DNA of 24,201 nt from NCBI RefSeq assembly GCF_019052655.1, contig NZ_JAHQVB010000028.1:1-24201 (forward strand), given 5' to 3'. This stretch comes from Holdemanella porci. GTDB lineage: Bacteria; Bacillota_I; Bacilli_A; Erysipelotrichales; Erysipelotrichaceae. Position 1 is the stretch's first letter. Each line of letters starts with the position of its first letter. The notes under the pieces were generated by a model. That model made no database searches, was not told the DNA's origin, and saw nothing but the letters and a program-made list of their open reading frames with translations. This document shows positions 6,814 through 13,394 of this stretch, in pieces. A program made the position numbers and the translations under genes.

Positions 6814-7049
6814 AGCTTTACACCCCTTTCGTGCATAACGTCAATAATATCATCCACAATATAATCCTTACTTTGTGTGTGCAATACCTCATACTCTGGG
6901 ATAATATAATCGTTCAAAATGTTTGTCTGCTCGCTTAAGGCTACATATACATTTTGTGCATCAACATGAAGTCTTGACGCAACATTTTCAATACAAAAAA
7001 TGGCGAATTCTAATTCTCTACTTCCACACATCATCTTATCCATTTTCAT
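6810..7049 (-). CDS. DUF3791 family small protein (proximal copy)
   Basis: A 79-residue helical protein with the DUF3791 core: ELEFAIFCIENVASRLHVDAQNVYVALSEQTNILNDYIIPEYEVLHTQSKDYIVDDIIDVM. The Tyr-x2-Leu-His then Tyr-Ile-Val-Asp-Asp-Ile pattern is diagnostic. The ATG at 7049 has GGAGG about 10 bases upstream; a second ATG two codons later is possible. It overlaps the DUF3990 start by 4 bases. The 51-base gap back to the histidine phosphatase has no terminator and only a poor promoter, so the module could be cotranscribed with the S24 repressor. The function is unproven; it is probably a partner of the DUF3990 protein. Confidence 0.8.
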   Translation of the reverse strand: MKMDKMMCGSRELEFAIFCIENVASRLHVDAQNVYVALSEQTNILNDYIIPEYEVLHTQSKDYIVDDIIDVMHERGVKL

Positions 7050-7100
7050 GCACTTGTAACCTCCAAACTTCTATTTCGTTTTATTTATTCTTTTCATCTC

Positions 7101-7676
7101 TTACTTGAATGTTTCAATGAATGTATGCTTACCATGATTGGATTCATAAACACGAATCTCACAATTGTTTGGCTTTGGTCTCCACTTAATACCATTTTTA
7201 CGATCTTCTAGATAGCCACATAAAGAACGGATGATACCACCATGGCATACAATCAATACATTCTCATAATTCTTCTTTTCAAGTTCCTTTAAAAAGGATT
7301 GACTTCGTTTGACCATACTTTTGACAGATTCAACTGACTTAGGATTTGGCAATAATTCAGGAAAAGCCCAATAGGAAGTCATTTTTAATCCTAATTTAAA
7401 GTAGCTACGAAGCTCGTAATTCCCAAAATCCACTTCAATAATACGAGAATCAATCTTTACATCCTTTTGATCTACATTGCCAATAATCGATGCTGTCTGA
7501 ATCGCTCTTTGTAGAGGACTTGCATATACCGCATCAAAATGAATATCACCAATCTTTTTTCTGGCCTCTTTCGCTTGTTGAATTCCCGTCTCATTTAAAG
7601 GTTCATCTGTAAGTCCCTGCATTAATTTTTGCTTATTTAAAGCTGTTTGGCCATGTCTAGTAATCCAAATCTTCAT
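7101..7676 (-). CDS. Histidine phosphatase family protein
   Basis: A 191-residue member of the phosphoglycerate-mutase-like histidine phosphatase superfamily, cytosolic and with unknown substrate. The catalytic set is complete. RHG at 7-9 has phospho-accepting His8. Arg57 lies in SPLQRA, Glu81 is the proton donor (IIEVDFGNYE), and His145 lies in CHGGIIR. The length matches small bacterial members. The ATG at 7676 is preceded by GAGGG 9 bases upstream, and the gene follows the S24 repressor stop by only 12 bases, so the two form an operon. No cofactor-dependent mutase signature stands out, so a broad small-molecule or protein phosphatase is more likely than glycolytic mutase. Confidence 0.9.
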   Translation of the reverse strand: MKIWITRHGQTALNKQKLMQGLTDEPLNETGIQQAKEARKKIGDIHFDAVYASPLQRAIQTASIIGNVDQKDVKIDSRIIEVDFGNYELRSYFKLGLKMTSYWAFPELLPNPKSVESVKSMVKRSQSFLKELEKKNYENVLIVCHGGIIRSLCGYLEDRKNGIKWRPKPNNCEIRVYESNHGKHTFIETFK

Positions 7677-7688
7677 TCAATCATTCCC

Positions 7689-8279
7689 TCAATCAAAGTC
7701 TCTACGAGCATATAAGACTTTCCCAATAATCTTTACCGGCAATTTTTCAACTTCTTCAGGCGTAAAAACCTTTGTGTCAATCTTAGGATTTGCGGCTTCT
7801 AAAATCATTAAACCCTTTTTATATAAAACACGCTTTAATGTTGCTTCCTCACCCACAAGTACAATCGCAATACTTCCAGATTCCACTTTATTTGTCTGTT
7901 TCACAAAGACAAGATCCCCCTCATATATATGAGCGTTGATCATAGAGTCTCCACGTACACGTAAAAAGTAATCGCCTTTTTTTCCATCATGACGATTTAA
8001 TTCAATATATCCCTCAATATCTTCCATTGGAAAGCCATCATATCCGGCTTTTACACTACCAACGATTGGTTTGATTCTTTCTTCCTCATCCAAAATACTT
8101 TTGACATCACAATCCAGCATATCGGATAGTTTCTTTAATGTATTGGCCTTTAAATGTGTGCTTTCACCCTTTAACCAACGAAAATATGTAGCACGCCCAA
8201 TTCCTATTCTTTTAGCCGCCTCATCATGTTTAATGTTATTTTCAATCTCATATTGTAGTAATAATTGCCTTAACTGCAT
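7689..8279 (-). CDS. LexA-like S24 repressor (HTH plus self-cleaving peptidase)
   Basis: A 196-residue repressor with an N-terminal lambda-type helix-turn-helix (about 16-63, HDEAAKRIGIGRATYFRWLKG) and a C-terminal S24 peptidase domain (about 72-195). The self-cleavage machinery is intact: the Ala78-Gly79 scissile bond (SVKAGYDG), nucleophile Ser112 in RGDSM and general base Lys149 in ATLKRV. In this family RecA filaments on damaged DNA trigger cleavage and derepression. The HTH is of the Cro/CI kind rather than LexA winged helix, as in phage- or plasmid-type UmuD/CI-like regulators. It is divergent from a Y-family polymerase and probably controls it and the yolD-like gene through the shared 25-bp element (8353-8377, 10071-10095). 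The ATG at 8279 has GGTGG just upstream. Confidence 0.93.
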   Translation of the reverse strand: MQLRQLLLQYEIENNIKHDEAAKRIGIGRATYFRWLKGESTHLKANTLKKLSDMLDCDVKSILDEEERIKPIVGSVKAGYDGFPMEDIEGYIELNRHDGKKGDYFLRVRGDSMINAHIYEGDLVFVKQTNKVESGSIAIVLVGEEATLKRVLYKKGLMILEAANPKIDTKVFTPEEVEKLPVKIIGKVLYARRDFD

Positions 8280-8309
8280 AGTTACACCACCTTTATCTAT
8301 ATAGTATCA

Positions 8310-8398
8310 AAAAATAAATAAAATACCAGTGAAAATTTATTAACTTTTTAATAAAGTCTCAAATCTATCTTGAATTTTTATTTATTTTTAACTATGAT
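8310..8398 (+). promoter_or_regulatory. Divergent repressor/polymerase control region
   Basis: The polymerase promoter has -35 TTGAAT (8370-8375), 17 bp, then -10 TATGAT (8393-8398). The spacer carries TTTTATTTATTTTT (8376-8389), whose exact inverted copy lies at 8310-8323 on the repressor side. Between them is the perfect dyad TTTATTAA-CTTT-TTAATAAA (8336-8355). The 25-bp element shared with the yolD-like promoter covers 8353-8377. Confidence 0.7.
8353..8377 (+). repeat. 25-bp shared regulatory element, polymerase copy
   Basis: This is identical over 25 bases to the reverse complement of 10071-10095. It begins AAAGTCTCAAATC and ends CTTGAATTT, so its 3' part contains the -35 hexamer TTGAAT. 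Inside is a partial dyad TCAA-N7-TTGA. The predicted role, a repressor operator, is inference. Confidence 0.8.
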
Positions 8399-8432
8399 TT
8401 TATACGAACGATATAGGGGGGTGGAGGTATTT

Positions 8433-9692
8433 ATGCAAAAAACATATTTATGTATTGATTTAAAATCCTTTTATGCATCCGTAGAATGCGTGGAACTTGG
8501 CCTTGATCCATTTGAAGTCAACCTTGTGGTGGCAGATCCTACACGAGGTGGTGGTGCCATTACTCTTGCTGCAACACCTGCCATCAAAAAACTAGGCGTA
8601 TCGAGTCGTGGTCGTATTTTTGAAATTGATCCAAAAATTGAATATATGATTACTCCACCTAGAATGCACTTGTATATGGAATATAGCTGCAAAGTCTATA
8701 AAGTCTTCTTGGAATTTATTGCCAAAGAAGATATTCATGTCTATTCCATTGACGAATCCTTTTTGGATGTCACAAGCTATTTAAAACTCTATCAAGTAAG
8801 TGCTAAAAATCTCGCAAAAAAAATATTAGATCGAACTTATGAAAAAACAGGTCTTACAGCGACTGTTGGGATTGGAACCAATCTGTATTTAGCTAAGATT
8901 GCGATGGATATATCCGCCAAGCACAATGCCGATCGCATGGCCTATTTAAATGAAGACTTATATCGCCAAACATTATGGCATCATGTTCCATTAACAGATT
9001 TTTGGATGCTTGGAAATGGAACGGAAAGAAGATTACACAAATTAGGCATTTATGACATGTATGACTTGTGTCAATTTCCTATTGAAATATTATATAAAGA
9101 ATTTGGTGTGAATGCCGAATATATCATTGACCATGCTTGGGGCAAAGAGCCTACGACCATTCAAGACATTAAAAATTATAAATCGAAACAACATTCTATA
9201 TCCAATTCCCAAATTCTTTTTGAGGATTATTCCTACCAAAATGCCTTTGTGGTTATGAAAGAAATGGTGGATCAAAATGTATTGACATTAACCGAGAAAC
9301 ATTTAGTGACTAAACAAATTTCTCTTATGATTAGCTACTCTAAAGATTGTATCAAACCAAGCTGTGGCTCATGTAAGATTACCAACTGTACAAACTCCTA
9401 TTCCATCTTATTAGAAGAATTCAAACGACTCTATATTCGCATTGTGAATCCAAACTATCCCATTCGACAGATTGCGATTGGTTTTCAAGATGTGAAAGAT
9501 GAATATTATTATGAGAATTATGATTTATTTACAGACGTAGGAAAAGTAGAACGAGAAAAAAAGCTACAGGAAACCTTAGTTCAAATCAAGCATCGCTATG
9601 GCAAGAATGCCATCTTAAAAGGGATGAACGCCTTAGACTTTGCGACCGCTAAAAAACGAAATACATTAATTGGTGGCCATAACGCATATTAG
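8433..9692 (+). CDS. Y-family DNA polymerase (UmuC/UvrX-type, translesion)
   Basis: A 419-residue translesion polymerase. Catalytic acidic residues are present: Asp9 (CIDLKSFYASVEC, with the Phe13/Tyr14 steric-gate region) and Asp107-Glu108 (YSIDESFLD). The thumb helix-hairpin-helix and the GIGTNLYLAKIAMDISAK segment (Gly-x-Gly-x-Asn-x-x-Leu-Ala-Lys) follow. I chose ATG 8433 because GGAGG at 8423-8427 lies 5 bases before it; the frame opens earlier at 8370, but that would lie upstream of the promoter -10. Members of this UvrX/YqjW-like branch usually pair with YolD proteins and are damage inducible. An unusual feature is a cysteine cluster in the little-finger region, C306-x4-C311-x2-C314-x4-C319. 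It is divergent from the S24 repressor. Confidence 0.93.
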   Translation: MQKTYLCIDLKSFYASVECVELGLDPFEVNLVVADPTRGGGAITLAATPAIKKLGVSSRGRIFEIDPKIEYMITPPRMHLYMEYSCKVYKVFLEFIAKEDIHVYSIDESFLDVTSYLKLYQVSAKNLAKKILDRTYEKTGLTATVGIGTNLYLAKIAMDISAKHNADRMAYLNEDLYRQTLWHHVPLTDFWMLGNGTERRLHKLGIYDMYDLCQFPIEILYKEFGVNAEYIIDHAWGKEPTTIQDIKNYKSKQHSISNSQILFEDYSYQNAFVVMKEMVDQNVLTLTEKHLVTKQISLMISYSKDCIKPSCGSCKITNCTNSYSILLEEFKRLYIRIVNPNYPIRQIAIGFQDVKDEYYYENYDLFTDVGKVEREKKLQETLVQIKHRYGKNAILKGMNALDFATAKKRNTLIGGHNAY

Positions 9693-9712
9693 AGGAGTTT
9701 TCACTCCTCTAA
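9689..9712. terminator. Hairpin between convergent genes
   Basis: A perfect 10-bp stem TTAGAGGAGT/ACTCCTCTAA with loop TTTC spans the ends of the polymerase and the yolD-like gene. There is no good T tract on either side, so it is either a weak bidirectional terminator or an mRNA 3'-end protecting hairpin. Confidence 0.5.
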
Positions 9713-10027
9713 TTGTATGTAGCTAATTTGTTTCAGGTTGATCTTTGTCTTTACGATTTGAAGTATTTGCGTATCCAGATTGATTTTAGAAACTACGCCT
9801 GTGATTCTTTTATAATTGATACGATCATAATACTCAATCGTGACAAGTTTTCCTTTTGGAATTTCATGCACTCTTTCGTCTAAGATTTCATAATCATCTT
9901 GCGATAAAATTCTTGGGCTGACAATTTCTACTTCACATTTTTGAATCATTTCTTTAAAGTCTTTTAAAGAATCAAAGCTCTGAAAGATCTGAGCCCGATT
10001 TTCTTTTTTCTTATGTATTAAATCCAT
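9701..10027 (-). CDS. YolD-like protein
   Basis: A 108-residue protein of the YolD-like family, which accompanies UvrX/YqjW-type Y-family polymerases and is thought to have a UmuD-like accessory role. Visible features are FQSFDSLKDFKEMIQKCEV near the start, then a beta-rich core (KLVTIEYYDRINYKRITGVVSKINLDTQILQIVKTKINLKQISYIQLEE). The core ends in the typical Ile-x-x-Ile strand. I chose ATG 10027: AAGGA (10038-10042) lies 10 bases upstream, whereas the GTG at 10036 is too close to it. It is convergent with the polymerase rather than in an operon with it. Its promoter, though, shares a 25-bp element and both promoter hexamers with the polymerase. Confidence 0.82.
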   Translation of the reverse strand: MDLIHKKKENRAQIFQSFDSLKDFKEMIQKCEVEIVSPRILSQDDYEILDERVHEIPKGKLVTIEYYDRINYKRITGVVSKINLDTQILQIVKTKINLKQISYIQLEE

Positions 10028-10036
10028 GTGTATCAC

Positions 10037-10050
10037 ATCCTTATAAGGAT
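10037..10050 (-). promoter_or_regulatory. Perfect 14-bp palindrome over the yolD-like ribosome site
   Basis: ATCCTTATAAGGAT is a perfect palindrome between the -10 box and the start codon. It contains the AAGGA ribosome binding site and the expected transcription start (near 10044). It may be a secondary operator. Confidence 0.45.
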
Positions 10051-10078
10051 ATCATACGTGTTTATTATATAAATTCAA
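10051..10078 (-). promoter_or_regulatory. Promoter of the yolD-like gene
   Basis: On the minus strand, -35 TTGAAT (10073-10078) and -10 TATGAT (10051-10056) have 16-bp spacing. Both hexamers are identical to those of the polymerase promoter. The upstream side is embedded in the shared 25-bp element. Confidence 0.75.
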
Positions 10079-10095
10079 GATAGATTTGAGACTTT
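10071..10095 (-). repeat. 25-bp shared regulatory element, yolD-like copy
   Basis: The reverse complement of this stretch equals 8353-8377 over all 25 bases; the match breaks immediately on both sides. A second dyad, TTTAGAAA-T-TTTCTAAA (10097-10113), sits just upstream, in a position comparable to the TTTATTAA/TTAATAAA dyad of the polymerase region. Confidence 0.8.
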
Positions 10096-10097
10096 CT

Positions 10098-10526
10098 TTA
10101 GAAATTTTCTAAAATATATTTTTGTGTGTTCAAACACTTCCTTAAACGTACTTGCGTATTATCTTCATTGGTATCCGCTTGTTTAAAATGATTTGAACTT
10201 GCCAATCGAGAATAGTAGGCATCAAGATAATCTTGTAGTTCCATATACTTATCTGTATCTAGATTCAATTCAAAACCTTCGTGCGTTGCCTTGAAATCAT
10301 TCATCTTATCCAATTCAGCTAGTAAGCCATCAATGATTTCTAAAGTTAATTCATCTTTTTTAGCTGCCTTTAAATATTGGTTTAAACGCTTTTTAAAGAC
10401 CATTGTATTAAATGTACCATCCTCTTTCATCTTCTCTACTTTCTTTTTAAAGAAGTAAGATCCAACAGCTAAAGAAGCCGTTGTTGTTAATAACGCTATA
10501 AATTTGATTTTTTGTTTTTTTGTCAT
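10098..10526 (-). CDS. Hypothetical single-pass membrane-anchored protein
   Basis: A 142-residue protein that I do not recognise. It starts with a positively charged N-terminus and one hydrophobic helix (KFIALLTTTASLAVGSYFF, about 8-26). A highly charged, mostly helical domain follows (KKKVEKMKEDGTFNTMVFKKRLNQYLKAAKKDELTLEIIDGLLAELDKM). The rest is acidic. The topology is probably N-terminal anchor with a cytosolic helical domain, since KKKVEK follows the helix. The ATG at 10526 has GAGG 8 bases upstream. The 3' end abuts the yolD-like promoter. It is unlikely to be secreted, because no signal-peptidase site is evident. Confidence 0.7.
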   Translation of the reverse strand: MTKKQKIKFIALLTTTASLAVGSYFFKKKVEKMKEDGTFNTMVFKKRLNQYLKAAKKDELTLEIIDGLLAELDKMNDFKATHEGFELNLDTDKYMELQDYLDAYYSRLASSNHFKQADTNEDNTQVRLRKCLNTQKYILENF

Positions 10527-10569
10527 AATTAAAACCTCGATTCATCTATTTACATTGTACTTTAAAATG

Positions 10570-10594
10570 AAAAAACATTCCACTAAGGAATGTT
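10570..10594 (-). terminator. Terminator of the sulfatase/small-peptide operon
   Basis: An 8-bp perfect stem AACATTCC/GGAATGTT (10574-10581, 10587-10594) has a 5-base loop and is followed on the minus strand by a T-rich run. It overlaps the stop of the 32-residue gene. Confidence 0.75.
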
Positions 10595-10691
10595 AGAATC
10601 GAAGCATCTGCATAAAGGTCGTGACCATCATCGAAAAAACAATGAACGCCACAACTAATATAATAATGAAACTGCGTAATCTTTTTTTCAC
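10593..10691 (-). CDS. 32-residue single-helix membrane peptide
   Basis: A short gene beginning with GTG at 10691, preceded by a strong GGAGG (10697-10701) with 5-base spacing. It encodes a basic start (MKKRLRS), one hydrophobic helix (FIIILVVAFIVFSMMVTTF) and a short MQMLRF tail, then stops with TAA at 10593-10595. The GTG overlaps the TGA of the sulfatase gene by 4 bases (GTGA), implying translational coupling. A terminator follows directly. These three independent signals (ribosome site, coupling and terminator) make it a credible gene despite its size. The function is unknown; a small regulator or partner of the upstream membrane sulfatase is a guess. Confidence 0.68.
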   Translation of the reverse strand: MKKRLRSFIIILVVAFIVFSMMVTTFMQMLRF

Positions 10692-12058
10692 ATGAGCCTC
10701 CTATAGAAAGTTGAATTTCTTTTTATCTCTTTATCAACTCGATTTGCATCGATCTCTTCTGTAAGTGTTGGTTTATCACTAAATAGATTGGTCCCTAAAC
10801 CAAGCTTATCGCCTTTAATCTTGTATCCTAAAGCTGTTAATATTGTAGGATAAAAATCCATGGTCGTAAAGTCACGGTTTTTTTCTTTTTTAGGTTTCAC
10901 TCTAGAATGAATAAACGCATTCCACACTCGACGATCATAGTTAGATGAATATGTATCATGAATATATTCAGCCGCCATACTTGTATGATCACCCTGAATG
11001 ACTATAACAGTATCTTTATAGAAATCTTGTTTCTTTAACCATTCCATAAAATCTTTTAGATTTTCATCTGTATGATAAATCGAATTCGATAAGGATTCTT
11101 TAAAGATATTCTTACAATTTTTGGATTGATACCCATAAGGATGGTGCGTATCGACTGTCAACATTTCGAAATCGAATGGTTTGGATGATTTTGATAAACT
11201 TAAGATTTTCTCTTTCGCAAATTCAAACAATTTATCATCCTCAAACCCCCAGAATTCATGATAATCCTTGTCAAGAATTCCTTCTTTCTTTAAAGAAACG
11301 GTATCTTGAATATCATAATGACCATGTTGATCAAAATAGCTTCTTCTTCCACCAAATGTCGCATCCGAACCAATCATAAAGACACGATGATATCCATCTT
11401 TTTCTAGAATATCTCCAAGGGTATTTACATTAGGCATAAATGGAACTTTGTTCTTACAAAATTTATGTTTTAAACTAAAAATTAAAGGAATACCCGACGT
11501 ACTCGCAACAATACCTCCCGTTGTCCAACCCGTTCCTGTTAAGACTCTAGCTCCACCAATTTTCTCATTTTGTGAAAAAGAAACGGAGTCTTTTGTAAGC
11601 TGAGTCAGATAAGGCAATAAATCTTCATCTGCATTACCTCCATCTTCTTTTGTGGCATATGTTGTTTCCATCGATTCTAGATAGATATGAATAAAATTCA
11701 TCTTCTTTTCAGGTGAAATAACTTCAGATTCAACGTAGTATTTATCAAAGAAATCCGTCTTCTTAAATTGGTTAAAAACATATGAAAAAAAATGAATTTG
11801 ACAAAGACCATATATACAACAAAGTAAAAGAATAAGTTTGGCTATGTTTATAGAAATCCAACTAAAAATGAGGCCAAAAATAAAACCAGGAAGTAAACAT
11901 TTTTTCATCCATCCAAAAATAAATTGCGTATTGGTACCTTCCAAAGGAACTTTAATGTGGTATACAATTTGTTCAAAACTCGATAAACCAAAATAAGAAT
12001 AGGCCCACTTACTTGAAATAGCTAATGTAAAGCCTAATGTCACAATAAATAAGCTCAT
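10688..12058 (-). CDS. LtaS/OpgB-like membrane sulfatase-fold phosphoglycerol transferase
   Basis: A 456-residue polytopic protein of the alkaline phosphatase/sulfatase superfamily, probably transferring a phosphoglycerol-type group outside the membrane. About three hydrophobic segments fill residues 1-95, fewer than the five of LtaS. The catalytic domain follows. Glu128 (IHIYLESMETTY) is a metal ligand. Thr179 in TGWTTGGIVASTSGIPL is the nucleophile; this motif resembles OpgB/MdoB more than staphylococcal LtaS. DTHHPYG and Asp357-His358 in QGDHTS complete the site. The ATG at 12058 has AGGATGG just upstream. The HU terminator ends only about 20 bases before the start, so no separate promoter fits there. 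The donor and acceptor are not deducible. Confidence 0.88.
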   Translation of the reverse strand: MSLFIVTLGFTLAISSKWAYSYFGLSSFEQIVYHIKVPLEGTNTQFIFGWMKKCLLPGFIFGLIFSWISINIAKLILLLCCIYGLCQIHFFSYVFNQFKKTDFFDKYYVESEVISPEKKMNFIHIYLESMETTYATKEDGGNADEDLLPYLTQLTKDSVSFSQNEKIGGARVLTGTGWTTGGIVASTSGIPLIFSLKHKFCKNKVPFMPNVNTLGDILEKDGYHRVFMIGSDATFGGRRSYFDQHGHYDIQDTVSLKKEGILDKDYHEFWGFEDDKLFEFAKEKILSLSKSSKPFDFEMLTVDTHHPYGYQSKNCKNIFKESLSNSIYHTDENLKDFMEWLKKQDFYKDTVIVIQGDHTSMAAEYIHDTYSSNYDRRVWNAFIHSRVKPKKEKNRDFTTMDFYPTILTALGYKIKGDKLGLGTNLFSDKPTLTEEIDANRVDKEIKRNSTFYRRLM

Positions 12059-12078
12059 GATCCATCCTTTCTAAAGAC

Positions 12079-12102
12079 AAAAATAGGTCATATGACCTAT
12101 TT
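12079..12102 (-). terminator. Terminator at the end of the HU gene
   Basis: The perfect palindrome AAATAGGTCAT/ATGACCTATTT (12081-12102) overlaps the HU stop codon and gives five T residues on the minus strand. The sulfatase start lies only 20 bases beyond it, so read-through may be needed. Confidence 0.7.
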
Positions 12103-12384
12103 GTTGCACTTATTCTTTAAAGTCTGACTTGGACGAAACTTTGGAAGTTTTGTAGCCGGAATCATCATTCTTTCTTTTGTGACAGGATTGATTCCCATTC
12201 TTGATTTACGATCAAAAATTTCAAACTTACCAAAAGCTGTGATATCTACATGACCATCACTTGCCAAGGCATCACTCATTTCATTAAAAATTAAGTCTAC
12301 CGCAAATGCTGCGTCTTTTTTAGACAAATTTAAATTGATTGATAAAGCCTGTGTTAAAGACTCTTTATTTACATACTTTCCCAT
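12097..12384 (-). CDS. HU family DNA-binding protein
   Basis: A 95-residue histone-like protein that binds and bends DNA in the nucleoid. The N-terminal helical dimer domain (VNKESLTQALSINLNLSKKDAAFAVDLIFNEMSDAL) leads to GHVDITAFGKFEIFDRKSRMGINP. The DNA-intercalating Asn66-Pro67 arm is intact, and the C-terminal strand and helix are normal (TKLPKFRPSQTLKN). The ATG at 12384 is one base after the gpsA stop, and its ribosome site AAGGA lies inside the gpsA 3' end. The order cmk-der-gpsA-HU is a known Firmicute arrangement. Confidence 0.95.
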   Translation of the reverse strand: MGKYVNKESLTQALSINLNLSKKDAAFAVDLIFNEMSDALASDGHVDITAFGKFEIFDRKSRMGINPVTKERMMIPATKLPKFRPSQTLKNKCNK

Positions 12385-12385
12385 A

Positions 12386-13381
12386 TTAAAATTCCTTCTT
12401 TAAATCTCTAATCATTAAATCTTGTGCACATTCACTTGGAAGTTTTCCATTGAATAAAATTTGGTAAACTTCTTCACAAATTGGCATATCAATACCATTT
12501 TTTTTCGCAACACGATGAACAATTTTTGCGGTACGAACACCTTCTACCGTTTTTGTGTTGTTCTTAAAGAAGTTTTCAACCGAATTCTCTTTTCCAATTT
12601 GGTAACCCGCTTCAAAGTTACGAGAATGTACACTCGTACAAGTTACAATCAAGTCTCCAATTCCAGTTAGACCCATGAACGTTTTTTGTTGCCCACCAAA
12701 ATGAACACCATAACGAATCATTTCCTGTAAACCACGCGTAATCAAGGCTGCACGCGTATTATCTTGATAGCCTAAACCAGATAAGATACCGGATGCGATA
12801 GCCATAACATTTTTAATGGCTACACCAAGTTCAGAACCAATCTCATCATTTCCTGTATAAATACGTAGGTATTGATTTGAGAATAAGTTTTGAACGGTTA
12901 CGGCATCCTTGTTGTTTAAACTGATCGCATCAATTGTAGTTAATAAACGAATGACAACTTCTTCTGCATGACTTGGACCAATTAAACTTACGACGGAACT
13001 TAATTTATCTTCATCAATACAGCGACGAATAACTTCAGACATTCTTTCATTTGTTTCTGGGTGGAATCCCTTAGAAACGTTGATGATAATTGTCTTTTTA
13101 TCTAATATATCATTGATTTGGTGACAAATTGGATCAATTGCGATTGTTGGTACTGCCAACAATACAATATCGGCTCCTTTGATACATTGAATATCTGTTG
13201 TTGCCTTTAATTCTGGATTTAATTCAACATCTCCAAAATACTTTGAGTTTTTATGATTTTCATTAATATCATTAACTTCAGCTTCTGCAACACCATACAC
13301 TAAAACTTCTTGATGATTATCTTGTAATACTTGAGCTAAAGCTGTTCCCCAGCTTCCACTACCAATCACAACTGTACGCAT
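12386..13381 (-). CDS. gpsA: NAD(P)-dependent glycerol-3-phosphate dehydrogenase
   Basis: A 331-residue cytosolic enzyme reducing dihydroxyacetone phosphate to sn-glycerol 3-phosphate, the backbone for phospholipids and for glycerol-phosphate polymers. Visible features are the Rossmann motif GSGSWG (7-12), NVSKGF with Lys104, GPSHAEE (135-141) and catalytic Lys190 in GVAIKNVMAIASG. FMGLTGIGDLIVTC follows in the C-terminal substrate domain. The ATG at 13381 follows AAGGAG by 6 bases. A longer frame exists upstream, but it would run through the end of der and lacks a ribosome site. It lies 13 bases after der, in the cmk-der-gpsA-HU operon. Confidence 0.97.
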   Translation of the reverse strand: MRTVVIGSGSWGTALAQVLQDNHQEVLVYGVAEAEVNDINENHKNSKYFGDVELNPELKATTDIQCIKGADIVLLAVPTIAIDPICHQINDILDKKTIIINVSKGFHPETNERMSEVIRRCIDEDKLSSVVSLIGPSHAEEVVIRLLTTIDAISLNNKDAVTVQNLFSNQYLRIYTGNDEIGSELGVAIKNVMAIASGILSGLGYQDNTRAALITRGLQEMIRYGVHFGGQQKTFMGLTGIGDLIVTCTSVHSRNFEAGYQIGKENSVENFFKNNTKTVEGVRTAKIVHRVAKKNGIDMPICEEVYQILFNGKLPSECAQDLMIRDLKKEF

Positions 13382-13394
13382 ATTTAACTCCTTA

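Noticed and set aside
8401..8415. Gram-positive LexA box (CGAAC...GTTCG) near the polymerase
   Set aside because: Only the half-site CGAAC (8405-8409) is present; the second half does not match.
8370..8432. Longer N-terminus for the Y-family polymerase starting at 8370
   Set aside because: It would begin upstream of the -10 TATGAT and has no ribosome site; ATG 8433 with GGAGG is clear.
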